DNA of 64,000 nt from Marine Group I thaumarchaeote (GCA_013390745.1 JACASX010000001.1:62001-126000), one strand, 5' to 3'. Numbered from the stretch's first letter, positions 50,717 to 61,289 are shown. The notes: generated by a model not told the origin, from the letters alone. Translations and numbers: made by a program.

Positions 50717-52273
50717 TTATCCTGTAAATGATGCAGTAGAAACGTCCCATGCTGTAGTTAACTTGTATACATTTACGTCGTCACCAGCGTTTCCCACGAT
50801 AAACATAGTTTTCCCGGTAGAATCAAACCAGATTGTATTTGGTGCAGTCTCCTGACTATTAACACTAAAAGAGTCTACAAATGATGCGGTGGAAACGTTC
50901 CATGCTGTAGCTAACGTGTATTCATTTACGTCGTTACCGTCGTTTCCCGTGATAAACATTTTCGTTCCAGACTTGCTGAACGCGATTCCTGTTGGGCTTT
51001 GGTCCTGACCTTGAACACTAAAAGTGGCTACATATGATGCGGTGAGAACGTTCCATGCTGTAGCTAACGTGTATTCAACTACTGTGTTATCAGCTCCAGC
51101 TGTATCCGTGATAAACATTTTCGTTCCAGACTTGTTGAACGCGAGTCCTGTTATTGTTTGTGTCTGACTTAAAATATCAAAAGAGCCTACTAATGATGCA
51201 GTGGAAACGTCCCATGGTACAGTTAACGTGTATTCATGTACAGCGTCCTTGTTGTTTCCCGCGATAAACATTTTCGTTCCAGACTTGTTGAACGCGAGTC
51301 CTCGTGGATCAGCCTCCTGACTATTAATATTAAGAGCGTCTACAAATGATGCTGTACCTATACAATATGCGCCGGTTAACGTGTATTCATATATTTTATC
51401 ATTGGCATCTTTGTTTCCAACGATAAACATTTTCGTTCCAGACTTGCTGAACGCGATTCCTTGTGGATCAGTCATCTGACTTGAAATACTTAGTGGAGAC
51501 ACATGAGCACAACTCCCAGCACTTGCTCCGGAACCTCCCGGCCTACTACTATTATCTTTAAACACATCAAACTCTTTTTCTATAGTTTTTTCAACACCAT
51601 AGTATTCGCCAGTAACGGAAAGTATGTTTTCAGCGTACCAGTCCATGCTAGGTATGATTATGCTATTTTTGTAAACACCATCTTCGGTTGTCACTTCGCC
51701 AAAGTCGTGCCTTAACTCGCCGCCATTAGAAATAATTTTTGCGCTTATCTCAACACCATCAATATATTTTCCATGTTGTTCATCATACGTTTCTATCTGA
51801 ATTTTGTATTCCTCCCCAACATAGGCCCAATTAAAGCAGCAATTACCGCCGTTAATTTCCATGTAAAAATTCTTTATTTCGACAACCTCCTCCACTGATT
51901 CCTCAACTTCTACCTCTTGCTCAACAACTATGATTCCTTTACCGATGAGGTATTTTATTCCCGCAACAAATGTAGTGTCATGAATTTTATCATCAGCCCA
52001 CCAGCCAGCAGTGTTTTTAACCCAACCAGGAACTTCTTCCGCAGCTTCTGAATCAATTTCAGTGGGAATTTCTACAACAATTATTCCTTCTTTAATCAAA
52101 TACTGAATTCCCTGTAGGAATGCTGAATCAGGAATCTGTTCCGAAGCCCACCAGCCGACTGTATTTTTAACCCAGTCTGGAACGGTGGACTCTCCACGTA
52201 TGACTTCAGCTGAAACAATTGGAACAGTTGAAATGATAATCAAAATGGTTAGGATTGAAAGAAACCTATACAT
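50717..52273 (-). CDS. secreted beta-propeller protein with WVKNTxGWWA repeats
   Basis: A 518-residue protein with a signal peptide (residues 1-22), two thaumarchaeal repeats, VPDWVKNTVGWWASEQIPDS (~30-72) and VPGWVKNTAGWWADDKIHDT (~80-120), an Ig-like middle region (~130-245) with one Cys pair (NGGNCCFNWAYV), and a propeller from ~265. At least four blades contain AFNKSGTKMFI. It is probably exported and cell-surface attached. The blade DNA is highly repetitive. Confidence 0.83.
   Translation of the reverse strand: MYRFLSILTILIIISTVPIVSAEVIRGESTVPDWVKNTVGWWASEQIPDSAFLQGIQYLIKEGIIVVEIPTEIDSEAAEEVPGWVKNTAGWWADDKIHDTTFVAGIKYLIGKGIIVVEQEVEVEESVEEVVEIKNFYMEINGGNCCFNWAYVGEEYKIQIETYDEQHGKYIDGVEISAKIISNGGELRHDFGEVTTEDGVYKNSIIIPSMDWYAENILSVTGEYYGVEKTIEKEFDVFKDNSSRPGGSGASAGSCAHVSPLSISSQMTDPQGIAFSKSGTKMFIVGNKDANDKIYEYTLTGAYCIGTASFVDALNINSQEADPRGLAFNKSGTKMFIAGNNKDAVHEYTLTVPWDVSTASLVGSFDILSQTQTITGLAFNKSGTKMFITDTAGADNTVVEYTLATAWNVLTASYVATFSVQGQDQSPTGIAFSKSGTKMFITGNDGNDVNEYTLATAWNVSTASFVDSFSVNSQETAPNTIWFDSTGKTMFIVGNAGDDVNVYKLTTAWDVSTASFTG
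50951..51465 (-). repeat. near-identical propeller-blade repeats
   Basis: The segment GATAAACATTTTCGTTCCAG and its continuation recurs at 50951, 51110, 51263 and 51422, spaced 159, 153 and 159 bp. Such nucleotide-level identity between blades implies recent duplication or ongoing homogenisation. The next blade toward lower coordinates (near 50800) is more diverged. Confidence 0.8.
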
Positions 52274-52298
52274 GCTTTCTAATTTGAATATTGATCTA

Positions 52299-53105
52299 CT
52301 AATTAACTCTAGTACTTTTCTTCAACGTTTTTGTGTAATTTACAATCTTTCTTTGTAATTTTGATGGTGCTGTATTCTCAATAATCTTGAGATTAGCACT
52401 ACCAACAATTACTGCATCTACGCCTACCGAAACATACTTTTTCACGTCAGCAGGAGTTGATACTCCAAATCCAATTCCTATAGGTATTTTCTTACCAACA
52501 ATCTTTTTGGCATTTTTTATTGCGTCTATAGTATATTTGTGAATTTTTGTCTGTACACCGGTTGTTCCAAAGACGGCAACCATATACAAAAAGCCAGTGC
52601 TGGCTCTTGCTATCTTTTTGAGTCTATCATTCTTTGTGTTCGGTGAAACCAGAAAGATTGTATCAAGGTTATTTTTTTTAGCAGACTTCAGATATTCCTT
52701 TGATTCTTCAATGGACATGTCCGGTAGGATTAGGCCATCGATACCCACACTTTTGGCTTTTGACATAAATGCAGAATATCCATGTGTATAAAGGACATTC
52801 GTATACGTCATTAAAACAAGAGGAATGTCTGTCTCTTTTCTAATTTTTTTCACAAGGCTGAAAAATTTCTCAATCTTTGCACCCTTGTTTAATGATACAG
52901 TACTTGCGTTTTGTATGACAGGGCCATCTGCTATAGGATCAGAGAATGGAAACCCTAACTCAATGATATCTGCACCGCCTCTAACAAGACCTCTAACTAT
53001 TGTTAGGGTTGTATTTTCATTTGGAAATCCTGTCATAATGTACGAAATGAGTGCTTTTTCGTTCTTGGATTTTAATTCCTTGAACTTATCTTGAATTTTT
53101 GACAT
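52299..53105 (-). CDS. trpA: tryptophan synthase alpha subunit
   Basis: A 268-residue TrpA, which cleaves indole-3-glycerol phosphate. [20 protein letters not shown] contains the catalytic Glu and SDPIADGP, and [11 protein letters not shown] and [20 protein letters not shown] are typical. It overlaps trpB by 20 bases at the end of the trp operon. Confidence 0.97.
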   Translation of the reverse strand: MSKIQDKFKELKSKNEKALISYIMTGFPNENTTLTIVRGLVRGGADIIELGFPFSDPIADGPVIQNASTVSLNKGAKIEKFFSLVKKIRKETDIPLVLMTYTNVLYTHGYSAFMSKAKSVGIDGLILPDMSIEESKEYLKSAKKNNLDTIFLVSPNTKNDRLKKIARASTGFLYMVAVFGTTGVQTKIHKYTIDAIKNAKKIVGKKIPIGIGFGVSTPADVKKYVSVGVDAVIVGSANLKIIENTAPSKLQRKIVNYTKTLKKSTRVN

Positions 53106-54276
53106 TTTTCCTTAGATATTGTTTTACGATGTCAATGTCCTTGTCCCCACGTCCAGACAGTGTAACTACTATTGAATCAGATTTTGATCTAGTCTTAGCG
53201 ATTTTAATTGCATGTGAAATTGCATGAGCAGATTCTAATGCAGGGATGATGCCCTCGGTTTTTGTCAGTGCCAAAAATGCATTAATCACTTCGTTGTCTG
53301 TCGCGCTTTTGTATTTCACGTTGCCAGCATCCTTCAAGAATGCATGCTCTGGACCAACTCCTGGATAATCTAGTCCCGCCGAAATGCTGTGCGTTTCCTT
53401 GATCTGTCCATCATTGTCCTGTAATAGATAAGTCATCATACCATGTAGTACACCTTTTTTTCCCGCATTAAGTGTGGCAGAATGCATGCCTGTCTTCAAT
53501 CCTTTTCCTGCGGCTTCGACACCAATCATCTCCACACCATCATCAATCATTGGATAAAACGTACCGATTGCATTTGAACCTCCACCAACGCACGCAATTA
53601 CTGTGTCAGGAACATTTTTCATCTGTTTTTTTATTTCCTTTCCAATTACGGATTGAAAGTCACGTACCATCACAGGATATGGATGTGGACCAACAGCAGA
53701 ACCAAGCAGATAGTACGTTGTATCAACATTAGTTATCCAGTCACGAATTGCTTCATTAATTGCATCTTTAAGAGTCTGTGAACCTGATTTTACAGGATAC
53801 ACTTTACAACCAAGCAAATCCATTCTGAAAACATTTTGCTGCTGTCTGACTGTGTCCTTGTATCCCATGTAAACCTCTGATGGTAACCCTAAGCAGGAGC
53901 AAGCCATTGCCGTTGCAACGCCATGTTGCCCCGCACCAGTTTCCGCAATGATTCGTTTCTTCTTCATTTTTTTTGCAAGTAAAGCCTGACCAAGTGTATT
54001 GTTGATTTTATGTGCTCCTCCATGTAGCAAATCCTCTCGCTTGAGGTAGATTTTTGCACCACCGACAGATTTTGTTAGATTTTCTGCAAAATAAAGTGGA
54101 GTTGGTCTTCCAGCGTAATTTTTTAAGTAATAGTCAAGTTCATTTTGGAAGCTTTTGTCACTTTTAATTTTTTGATAATTCTCCTCAAGCTCTTCAACAG
54201 CTGGAACTAGTGTTTCCGGAATGTATTTTCCTCCAAAATCTCCAAACCTTCCATCTTTTGGCATTCCTATTTTCAT
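53086..54276 (-). CDS. trpB: tryptophan synthase beta subunit
   Basis: A 396-residue TrpB1, joining indole and serine with [23 protein letters not shown] carries the PLP lysine, [20 protein letters not shown] and [20 protein letters not shown] bind the cofactor, and [12 protein letters not shown] is the end. The true start is the ATG at 54276 ([16 protein letters not shown]), which overlaps the trpC stop (ATGA). An upstream in-frame region is not part of the family. Confidence 0.96.
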   Translation of the reverse strand: MKIGMPKDGRFGDFGGKYIPETLVPAVEELEENYQKIKSDKSFQNELDYYLKNYAGRPTPLYFAENLTKSVGGAKIYLKREDLLHGGAHKINNTLGQALLAKKMKKKRIIAETGAGQHGVATAMACSCLGLPSEVYMGYKDTVRQQQNVFRMDLLGCKVYPVKSGSQTLKDAINEAIRDWITNVDTTYYLLGSAVGPHPYPVMVRDFQSVIGKEIKKQMKNVPDTVIACVGGGSNAIGTFYPMIDDGVEMIGVEAAGKGLKTGMHSATLNAGKKGVLHGMMTYLLQDNDGQIKETHSISAGLDYPGVGPEHAFLKDAGNVKYKSATDNEVINAFLALTKTEGIIPALESAHAISHAIKIAKTRSKSDSIVVTLSGRGDKDIDIVKQYLRKNVKNSR

Positions 54277-55049
54277 ATTGCATTCACCAATTCTGACACT
54301 CTCTTTTGTATATCTGAGCTTTTCATTATACTTGTACCTACAAGAAATGCATCTGCACCACAATCATGTAAAAATTTTACATCTTCTGCTGACTTGATTC
54401 CACTTTCGGATAATATTATTTTAGATTTCTGGAAATTTTCTAAAAGTTGCTTTGTGGTTTCAAGATTAATTTTAAGAGTATCTAAGTTTCTATTATTGAT
54501 TCCAATAATGTCTGCATCGGTTTTTAATGCATTTTCAAATTCTGTCTTTGTGTGCGCCTCTAGTAAAATTTTCAGATCTTTTTCATGACCGTAATCAATC
54601 AGTTTGTCAATATCACTGACAAAACCGTTATCAAATAATCCCTGAATAAGTAAAAAATAGTCTGCACCCATTTTTTTTGCTGCATCTATCTGTATTTTGT
54701 CAATCATAATGTCTTTCATTAATAATGGAATTTTCACGTTTTTTCTGATTTTGATAAAATATTCTGGTGAACCGTTGAATAGATATGGTTGTGTTAAAAT
54801 GGAAAGCGCCTGTGCACCACCTGATATCATAGATTTTGCTATTTGTATTGGGTCAGAAATTTGCCTTATATCACCTTCAGCAGGTGATGAAAATTTTATT
54901 TCGGTAATAAGAGATGCATGGCTGTTATTCTTTATTGATTCCTGTAAATCAATTTCTGATTTAGGTAATGTTTCAGTAATATCATAAATGCCATCATCAA
55001 TTGCATTTTGTGAGTTTTCAACTAATTTTTGTAGTATATTTTCTATGAT
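54273..55049 (-). CDS. trpC: indole-3-glycerol phosphate synthase (non-ATG start)
   Basis: About 258 residues of [24 protein letters not shown] carries the conserved Glu and Lys of the active site, and [55 protein letters not shown] and [13 protein letters not shown] follow. The first ATG (54830) lies well after the catalytic Lys, and no ATG, GTG or TTG occurs upstream in frame before a stop at 55053-55055. A GGAGGT sits six bases before ATC (55049) and nine before ATA (55046), so translation probably starts at one of them, giving [14 protein letters not shown] or [13 protein letters not shown]. It overlaps the trpD stop. Confidence 0.8.
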   Translation of the reverse strand: MIENILQKLVENSQNAIDDGIYDITETLPKSEIDLQESIKNNSHASLITEIKFSSPAEGDIRQISDPIQIAKSMISGGAQALSILTQPYLFNGSPEYFIKIRKNVKIPLLMKDIMIDKIQIDAAKKMGADYFLLIQGLFDNGFVSDIDKLIDYGHEKDLKILLEAHTKTEFENALKTDADIIGINNRNLDTLKINLETTKQLLENFQKSKIILSESGIKSAEDVKFLHDCGADAFLVGTSIMKSSDIQKRVSELVNAI

Positions 55050-56089
55050 CTTTCAACCTCCTCTAATTTTTCTATGTCACCACAATTTTTTACAAAGTTT
55101 TTTAGTTTATCAAATGCCTTACCACTATGAATTGTATCCAATGCTAGTTCAACTGCTTCGTCAAAACTATTAGCAATATCTGATACAATTAATCCGCCAG
55201 CTGCATTTAATGCGGTTATCTCAATTTTTGTTTTATTTGCTGTATCATTCAGCACATCTACAAATGACTTTATCGCATCTTCCTTTGTGTTTATTTGAAT
55301 ATCAGAGATGTTACCCCTTTGCAAACCAACATCTTGAGGATCAATAACCATGTTTGTAATGATGTTATTTTTTAGTAAACAAATTTTGTTTTTGGATGTG
55401 GTTGATAACTCATCCATTCCATCATCTGATCTAACTGTCATAATTGTTTCCGCATTTTTCCTTTGTAAAATTTTTACAATTCTTTCTTGATAGTCATCTG
55501 AAAAAACACCAATTAGCTGATTTTTCACCATTGCTGGATTGGTTAATGGTCCAAGAAGATTAAATGCAGTTCTACCGCCAACAACCTTTCTAGCGTTTGC
55601 AACATTTTTCATTGCAGGATGAAATTTTTGTGCAAACATGAAACCTATGCCAAATTTTTCTATTATTTCATTTACTTTGCTTGGTTCCGAATTCAAATCA
55701 AATCCAAAATATTCAAAAATATCTGCACTTCCTGATACGCCTGATATTGAACGGTTACCATGTTTAGCAACATTTCCACCAGCCCCAGCAATTACAAAAG
55801 AAGCTGCAGTTGAGATGTTGAATGTTTTTAATTTATCACCACCTGTGCCACACACATCAATAATTTTGCCTTGGCAATTTGGAGATATGTGTAATGCAAA
55901 TTCTTCCATTTTGTTTAGCATAGCCAAAAGTTCATCGTCAGATTCACCTTTTTCCGTCAAATTTTTTAAAAATTCTGCTACATCTTCGTCGTTTTGTGTG
56001 CCGGTGAGTATTTCATCCATCACGTTAGTCATTTGATCAGTTGTTAGGTTATTTCCGTGGGAAAGCTGCTCTGCTAACTCTTTAATCAT
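55043..56089 (-). CDS. trpD: anthranilate phosphoribosyltransferase
   Basis: A 348-residue TrpD. DVCGTGGDKLKTFNISTAAS is the PRPP motif, and AKHGNRSISGVSGSADIFEY, MFAQKFHPAMKNVANARKVV and GGRTAFNLLGPLTNPAMVKN follow. The C-terminal end overlaps the unusual trpC start. It overlaps trpG by eight bases. Confidence 0.97.
   Translation of the reverse strand: MIKELAEQLSHGNNLTTDQMTNVMDEILTGTQNDEDVAEFLKNLTEKGESDDELLAMLNKMEEFALHISPNCQGKIIDVCGTGGDKLKTFNISTAASFVIAGAGGNVAKHGNRSISGVSGSADIFEYFGFDLNSEPSKVNEIIEKFGIGFMFAQKFHPAMKNVANARKVVGGRTAFNLLGPLTNPAMVKNQLIGVFSDDYQERIVKILQRKNAETIMTVRSDDGMDELSTTSKNKICLLKNNIITNMVIDPQDVGLQRGNISDIQINTKEDAIKSFVDVLNDTANKTKIEITALNAAGGLIVSDIANSFDEAVELALDTIHSGKAFDKLKNFVKNCGDIEKLEEVERS
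55056..55061 (-). promoter_or_regulatory. Shine-Dalgarno site of trpC
   Basis: GGAGGT on the minus strand lies inside the end of trpD, with AGAGGAGGTTGAAAGATC around it. Its spacing points to the ATC at 55049 (6 bases) or the ATA at 55046 (9 bases) as start codon of trpC. It is one of the strongest ribosome-binding sites seen in this window. Confidence 0.7.
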
Positions 56090-56672
56090 TTTTAACCCTC
56101 ATGATGAAATTTTTTAGAATTTTTTTGCCCTCATCTGTCATTATTGATTCTGGATGGAATTGTACACCCTCAATTAGATATTTCTTATGACTTACACCCA
56201 TAATCTCTCCATCATCTTCAGCTACTGCAGTAATTTTCAATGAATCTGGGATTATTGTTTTATCACCAACTAGTGAATGATAGCGTGTAGCTCTAAACGG
56301 GTTTTTCACTCCATTGAAAAGAGAATCACCATAATGTTTGATCAGACTAGTCTTGCCATGTCTGACATTACCAGCGTTAACAACTTTTCCGCCAAAGCAA
56401 TCAATAATTCCCTGATGGCCCAAGCAAACTCCCAAGATTGGTGTTGTGCTCCCAAGTTCCATTATTACATCCTTACATACACCAAAATATTTTTTGTCTT
56501 CTGGGGTTCCTGGTCCTGGCGAAATAATTATTGCACTATAATCTCTTTTCCTTATTTCGTCAATTGTAATTTGGTCATTTCTTATAACGTCAGAACTTAT
56601 TCCCAACTCTCCTAATCTTTGTGCAATGTTGTAAACAAATGAATCGTAATTATCTATAATCAAAAACTTCAT
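56082..56672 (-). CDS. trpG: anthranilate synthase glutaminase subunit
   Basis: A 196-residue class I glutamine amidotransferase. IIDNYDSFVYNIAQRLGELG, the nucleophile site PILGVCLGHQGIIDCFGGKV, and the His/Glu in GVQFHPESIMT are present. It passes ammonia to TrpE. Its start overlaps the trpE stop (ATGA). Confidence 0.97.
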   Translation of the reverse strand: MKFLIIDNYDSFVYNIAQRLGELGISSDVIRNDQITIDEIRKRDYSAIIISPGPGTPEDKKYFGVCKDVIMELGSTTPILGVCLGHQGIIDCFGGKVVNAGNVRHGKTSLIKHYGDSLFNGVKNPFRATRYHSLVGDKTIIPDSLKITAVAEDDGEIMGVSHKKYLIEGVQFHPESIMTDEGKKILKNFIMRVKND

Positions 56673-58024
56673 TTTGATGCCTCCATTAGAGCAGTTATCA
56701 TTGCGTTTGCCTTATGTTCAGTCTCTTTTAGTTCATTATCAGATATTGAATCAAAAACAATTCCTGCTCCAGCTTGTACAAAACCACCATTATCATCTGC
56801 AAAGATACTTCTAATTGCTATTGCAAAATCACAGCATCCGTTGAATGAAAAATAGCCAACTGCACCAGCGTATGGACCCCTTGATTCCGGTTCTAGCTCA
56901 TCAATTATTTCCATCGCTCTAACTTTTGGTGCACCAGAAACAGTACCAGCTGGAAAAACTGCCTTAAACGCGTCATACATATCATAATTTTTATTTAGTT
57001 TTCCAACAACATGCGTTACCATATGTTGAACATGACTGAATTGTTTTACTTCCATAAGCTTATTGACACGAACTGTTCCATAATCACACACTTTTCCAAT
57101 ATCATTACGTCCAAGATCTACAAGCATTGTATGCTCTGCTAATTCTTTTTCATCATTAACTAATTCTTGTCGTAGTTTCTCGTTTTTTGCCTCATCATCT
57201 GTAATTTTTCTTGTTCCAGCTATTGGAAATGTTTCAACTTGATCATTCGTAACACGTAAAAGCATTTCAGGACTAGAGCCGATTGTTATTTTTTTACCCA
57301 TTTTTAGATGGTAGAGATATGGTGATGGGTTTAGTGACCGAAGTTTTCCGTAAACTTTTAGATAATCACCATGTGCTTCAAATGAAAATTTTCGTGATAA
57401 TACAACTTGAAAGACATCTCCGTCATAGATGTATTTTTTTGCGCTTTCAACTATTTTAGAAAATTCATCCTTGTCTAAATTAGTTGAAATTTTTGACATT
57501 TTGAAATCGTCAAAAACTGGTTCAGATGTTTTTATTTCGTCTACTCTATTTTCTTCATAATAGAAATATAGAGATTTTTTTTGTTTGTTGTCAAACAGTA
57601 TGCCGTCGTTGTAAATTCCAAATTCCATTATAGGTTCCGTTGTATTGTGGCGTTTTGGAATTTTTTCCCACAATCTTACTGCATCGTAATTAATTACGCC
57701 TACAGCGCCGCCAAGATAGCGATACGTTTGATCATCTGTTTTTTTGACTAAATTTTTTATTACTACAAGTGGCTCGTCTGTTACAATTGTTTCAATTGAG
57801 CCATCTCTACCTTGTATCGTCACCTTGTCATAGTATCCCTTTACGACAAATTCTGGGTCAAAGCCCATAATCGAGGTTTCTGAGAGTTCTTCTGGGCCTG
57901 TTAAAGATTCGAATAGAAAAGAGTATTCATAATTTCGGGATATCTTGTTATAAATTTCAAATTGGGTGCCAGTATAATCTAGAGAAATAATCCTAGGAAT
58001 GCAAGTGTGTCCAAATATGTCCAC
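56669..58024 (-). CDS. trpE: anthranilate synthase component I
   Basis: A 451-residue chorismate-binding enzyme. The feedback-site stretch [75 protein letters not shown] and [20 protein letters not shown] are all present. It heads the trpEGDCBA operon. The start is GTG at 58024. The tryptophan-sensing LLES-like motif suggests end-product inhibition. Confidence 0.97.
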   Translation of the reverse strand: MDIFGHTCIPRIISLDYTGTQFEIYNKISRNYEYSFLFESLTGPEELSETSIMGFDPEFVVKGYYDKVTIQGRDGSIETIVTDEPLVVIKNLVKKTDDQTYRYLGGAVGVINYDAVRLWEKIPKRHNTTEPIMEFGIYNDGILFDNKQKKSLYFYYEENRVDEIKTSEPVFDDFKMSKISTNLDKDEFSKIVESAKKYIYDGDVFQVVLSRKFSFEAHGDYLKVYGKLRSLNPSPYLYHLKMGKKITIGSSPEMLLRVTNDQVETFPIAGTRKITDDEAKNEKLRQELVNDEKELAEHTMLVDLGRNDIGKVCDYGTVRVNKLMEVKQFSHVQHMVTHVVGKLNKNYDMYDAFKAVFPAGTVSGAPKVRAMEIIDELEPESRGPYAGAVGYFSFNGCCDFAIAIRSIFADDNGGFVQAGAGIVFDSISDNELKETEHKANAMITALMEASK

Positions 58025-58256
58025 CCATGAAATTGAACAAAATTGAACTTATTTAAACCATGATTTTGGTATCAGCAAAATTAGTGATAAAATATGGGTT
58101 TTTGAGTGTTAAATTGAGGTTTTTTAATATAAAAAATGGATTACTGAGTTTAAAAAACACGCATAAACTGTATAATTCAATAGAAAATACAAATTTAGCA
58201 GTTAATCAATGAAAATCGATCGATCACCTCTTTGATCTATTTCTCGCATTAATTGT

Positions 58257-58355
58257 ATGAGTTCAATAGGAGTTGGAATGCAAAAGATAGCCATACATTC
58301 ACAGATAATTGGTCTTAAGGCAGCGTTGAAAATTTCGGATATTATCAAGAAATAA
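58257..58355 (+). CDS. possible 32-residue micro-ORF
   Basis: An ORF starting MSSIGVGMQKIAIHSQIIGL and ending LKISDIIKK. It is helical in character but has no supporting motif or clear upstream signal. It may be chance. Confidence 0.25.
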   Translation: MSSIGVGMQKIAIHSQIIGLKAALKISDIIKK

Positions 58356-58442
58356 TCTATTCTGAATCAACAACTAGACTAATTTAACAATATTACGGTA
58401 ATGTACGGTACACTTATTAGGTAATTGCGCCTATAATAGGAT

Positions 58443-58550
58443 GTGAGTAAGACGTGTCATAGATGTGGTACAACTGATTTAAGCTGGAATCAACCATATC
58501 ATCAATTAACAGGCAAGTGGAAACTTGAGAATCACAAAGAATGCAAATAA
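58443..58550 (+). CDS. 35-residue zinc-finger microprotein
   Basis: An ORF from GTG at 58443: MSKTCHRCGTTDLSWNQPYH followed by KWKLENHKECK. CxxC and HxxxC are spaced like a small zinc finger, as in other microproteins of this window. AT-rich DNA about 25 bases upstream may serve a leaderless promoter. Confidence 0.6.
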   Translation: MSKTCHRCGTTDLSWNQPYHQLTGKWKLENHKECK

Positions 58551-58588
58551 CAGTTAGTGCTCTGAAAATCTTTTCTGAAGATAGTCTG

Positions 58589-60274
58589 TCATTTTAAGAA
58601 ATTACTTGGGTCAGTTATTGCACCGTTTGCTGCAGAACCTACTAGGAGTGCATATTTGGCAAGTGCGCCTGACTTGTAGTTTGGTTTGGGCATCATCCAT
58701 TTCTTGCTTCTTTGCTCTAGTTCCTTTTCTGATACATGTAGATTGACGCTATTATCCTCAATATTGATGCTAATTTCATCACCATCTTTAACGAGGGCGA
58801 TTGGTCCGCCAACAAATGCTTCAGGGGCAACATGCCCAACCATGAAACCACGTGTTCCACCAGAGAATCTACCATCAGTTATCATTGCGACTTTCTTACC
58901 TAAACCATGTCCTACTAGTGCAGCAGTTGTTGCAAGCATTTCTCTCATTCCTGGACCACCCTTTGGTCCTTCATATCTAATAACTAAGACATCTCCTTCA
59001 TTGATCTCACCGTTCGCAACAGAGTCAAATGCAGATTCTTCGCCGTCAAATACTCTTGCATTACCAGTGAATTTTGTCATTTCTATACCTGCGGTTTTAA
59101 TTACGGCCCCTTCGGGAGCCAAAGTTCCCTTCAGTATTACAGCAGTTCCAACTCCATGTAACGGATTTTTAATTTCTCTTACAATTTGTTGCTCAGCAGT
59201 ACTTGATATTTTATACTGTTTGATATTTTCCTCGATTGTTTTCCCAGTGACAGTTAGTACGTTACCATGAATTAAGTTATTATCTAATAATTTTTTCATT
59301 ATCAGTGGTATCCCGCCTATTTTATCTAGACTGTTCATAACATAACCGCCGCCGGGTTTCATATCTGCTATGTGTGGTGTTTTTTTCCTTATTCTTTCAA
59401 AGTCATCATATGATAATTCTATTCTTGATTCATTTGCTAATGCAAGTAAATGTAAAATACCATTAGTTGATCCACCAACAGCATTTAACATTGTAATAGC
59501 ATTTTCAAATGATTCAAATGTTAAGATATCACGTGGTTTGATATTAAGCTCCAGTAACTGTGTACATGCTTTACCTGTTTCATATACTATCTTTTCTCTT
59601 CTGTCATCTTCAGCTGGTGGACTTGCACTTCCAGGTAATGCAATACCCATTGCCTCAGAAATTGATGCCATTGTATTAGCTGTAAACATTCCACCACATG
59701 AACCAGCATTTGGACATGCAGTATTTTCTATGTTTTTTAATTCTTCTAGTGAAATCTTCCCCGCATCATACGAGCCCACTGCTTCATAAACATCAACAAC
59801 TGTTAGTTCCTTTCCATCCAGCATTCCAGGCATAATTGTTCCACCGTAAACAAAAACTGAAGGAATGTTCAGTCTTGCCATAGCCATCATTGTACCTGGT
59901 AAACTTTTGTCACAACCAGCAATACCAACTAATGCATCATATTGGTGTGCCCTTACCATTAATTCGATTGAATCGGCAATAACTTCCCTGCTAACTAACG
60001 ATGATTTCATGCCTTCATGGCCCATCGCAATTCCATCGCTTACTGCAATAGTACTAAATTCTCTTGGTGTAGCACCCGCATCCTTTACACCATCTTTTGC
60101 TTTTTGAGCAAGTCCAGATAAATGTATGTTACAAGGAGTAGCTTCATTTCCTGTGTGGCAAACACCAACGAATGATTTTGCAAGATCATCATCAGTCAAG
60201 CCCATGGCTTTATACATCGCTCTATGCGGAGCTCTTGCTGTTCCCTCTACTACATTCCTGCTTGATATTTCCAT
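58589..60274 (-). CDS. ilvD: dihydroxy-acid dehydratase
   Basis: A 561-residue DHAD, third step of valine and isoleucine synthesis, using an iron-sulfur cluster. [32 protein letters not shown] and [20 protein letters not shown] supply the cluster Cys residues, and [19 protein letters not shown] is near the end. The start is uncertain: ATG codons at 60274 (MEISSRN) and 60283 (MFKMEISS) and a TTG at 60292 are all in frame. Confidence 0.95.
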   Translation of the reverse strand: MEISSRNVVEGTARAPHRAMYKAMGLTDDDLAKSFVGVCHTGNEATPCNIHLSGLAQKAKDGVKDAGATPREFSTIAVSDGIAMGHEGMKSSLVSREVIADSIELMVRAHQYDALVGIAGCDKSLPGTMMAMARLNIPSVFVYGGTIMPGMLDGKELTVVDVYEAVGSYDAGKISLEELKNIENTACPNAGSCGGMFTANTMASISEAMGIALPGSASPPAEDDRREKIVYETGKACTQLLELNIKPRDILTFESFENAITMLNAVGGSTNGILHLLALANESRIELSYDDFERIRKKTPHIADMKPGGGYVMNSLDKIGGIPLIMKKLLDNNLIHGNVLTVTGKTIEENIKQYKISSTAEQQIVREIKNPLHGVGTAVILKGTLAPEGAVIKTAGIEMTKFTGNARVFDGEESAFDSVANGEINEGDVLVIRYEGPKGGPGMREMLATTAALVGHGLGKKVAMITDGRFSGGTRGFMVGHVAPEAFVGGPIALVKDGDEISINIEDNSVNLHVSEKELEQRSKKWMMPKPNYKSGALAKYALLVGSAANGAITDPSNFLK

Positions 60275-60355
60275 TTTAAACATCTTCAACACACGTTACT
60301 ATAATTTAAATTCTAGAAATGTAAATTTCATAAACTAGTGTTAAATACAAGAAAC

Positions 60356-60652
60356 ATGGATTCTAATGAACTTCAAACCTTTATCCAGGATGTAAGGGAC
60401 GATTTAAACAATTTAGATAGCCTAATTGATTATTATGATTTTTTAGGCCATCATAATATTAGAACCATTGTTTTCAATCCTGAAGATGAACCCAGTTTTT
60501 TTGAAGGATCTGTAATCACAGTTTTAGATCAGAGATATCGTGAATTTTTTAAAAGCAAATTTAATTGTGAAATTGATGAATTAACACGTGTAGATGTTCT
60601 TGAAATTATTAGAGCACAATTACCATATATTAGAAAAAGATTGTCTGAATAA
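60356..60652 (+). CDS. conserved hypothetical protein, ~98 residues
   Basis: A soluble acidic helical protein, MDSNELQTFIQDVRDDLNNL, with YYDFLGHHNIRTIVFNPEDE and a helical end VLEIIRAQLPYIRKRL. An in-frame GTG at 60338 would add six residues. It is divergent from ilvD. Function unknown. Confidence 0.65.
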   Translation: MDSNELQTFIQDVRDDLNNLDSLIDYYDFLGHHNIRTIVFNPEDEPSFFEGSVITVLDQRYREFFKSKFNCEIDELTRVDVLEIIRAQLPYIRKRLSE

Positions 60653-60686
60653 TTATAAACAAAATTGTTTTGGGTCTATTAGTAAT

Positions 60687-61289
60687 TCATCCTTTAATCA
60701 TTTGTGAATCAAGTTCAATTAATTGCACTTCAATTTCTTCAGGTGTTTCAGGACCAAATGAAATTAAAATTCGAGCATCATCTTCAAGAACATAATCATA
60801 GATATTGCCTACAGATTTGTGGTTAATGTAATACTTGAGTGAATAATCTTCGTTAGTACAAAATTCTCTTCCATCTGGAAATGCAAAACATTCATCGTTA
60901 ACAGTAAAACCCATACTGTCAAACAAATCACCAAGCGTTACTCCTGATGAGTGTCTATGAATGGTAGTACCATCACTATCCTCAAAGTGGATCCAACTAC
61001 TTTTGATTTGGTAGGCTGGACTAGCAAAGTCAAGTTTATCGCCAAAAATTCTTACAAGTAAGGAAGCATGTTCATGCTCATCACCCAATCTTCCTGCACC
61101 GTCTGGCGCACCAAGTGCACCACTAGTATCAACTTGTGTCATGAAGACAAATACTGAATATCCAACAATTACTGCAATTACTGCTAAAATTCCAGTAGCC
61201 ATGAGATTGGTTTTACGCTTATTCTTAGATATTTTAGCAGCCTTATCTTCTCGTTTTTCTTGTCTCTCTTCTCTTGCTCTTCTTCCCAT
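60687..61289 (-). CDS. single-pass membrane protein with His-rich outside domain
   Basis: A 200-residue protein: a charged N-terminus (MGRRAREERQEKREDKAAK), one helix near residues 30-50 (ATGILAVIAVIVGYSVFVFM) and an extracytoplasmic domain with DEHEHASLLVRIFGDKLDFA and DGTTIHRHSSGVTLGDLFDS. The HxH pairs (HEH and HRH) could bind metal such as copper. There is one Cys pair, DECFAFPDGREFC. No family is recognised. It is conserved-looking for the group. Confidence 0.7.
   Translation of the reverse strand: MGRRAREERQEKREDKAAKISKNKRKTNLMATGILAVIAVIVGYSVFVFMTQVDTSGALGAPDGAGRLGDEHEHASLLVRIFGDKLDFASPAYQIKSSWIHFEDSDGTTIHRHSSGVTLGDLFDSMGFTVNDECFAFPDGREFCTNEDYSLKYYINHKSVGNIYDYVLEDDARILISFGPETPEEIEVQLIELDSQMIKG

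Larger units (their letters stand above)
58025..58588. other. 564-bp region between trpE and ilvD with possible micro-ORFs
   Basis: This AT-rich gap separates the trpE start from the ilvD stop and holds the trp promoter and two weak micro-ORFs (58257-58355 and 58443-58550, listed separately). A near-palindrome, TTTTTTAATATAAAAAA (about 58117-58133), could form a hairpin. I see no recognised trp attenuator: there is no cluster of Trp codons. Confidence 0.4.

Noticed and set aside
58686-60107. Long plus-strand ORFs (up to 194 codons) across ilvD
   Set aside because: They are antisense to a clear DHAD gene. Length results from its codon composition, and the translations lack domain features.
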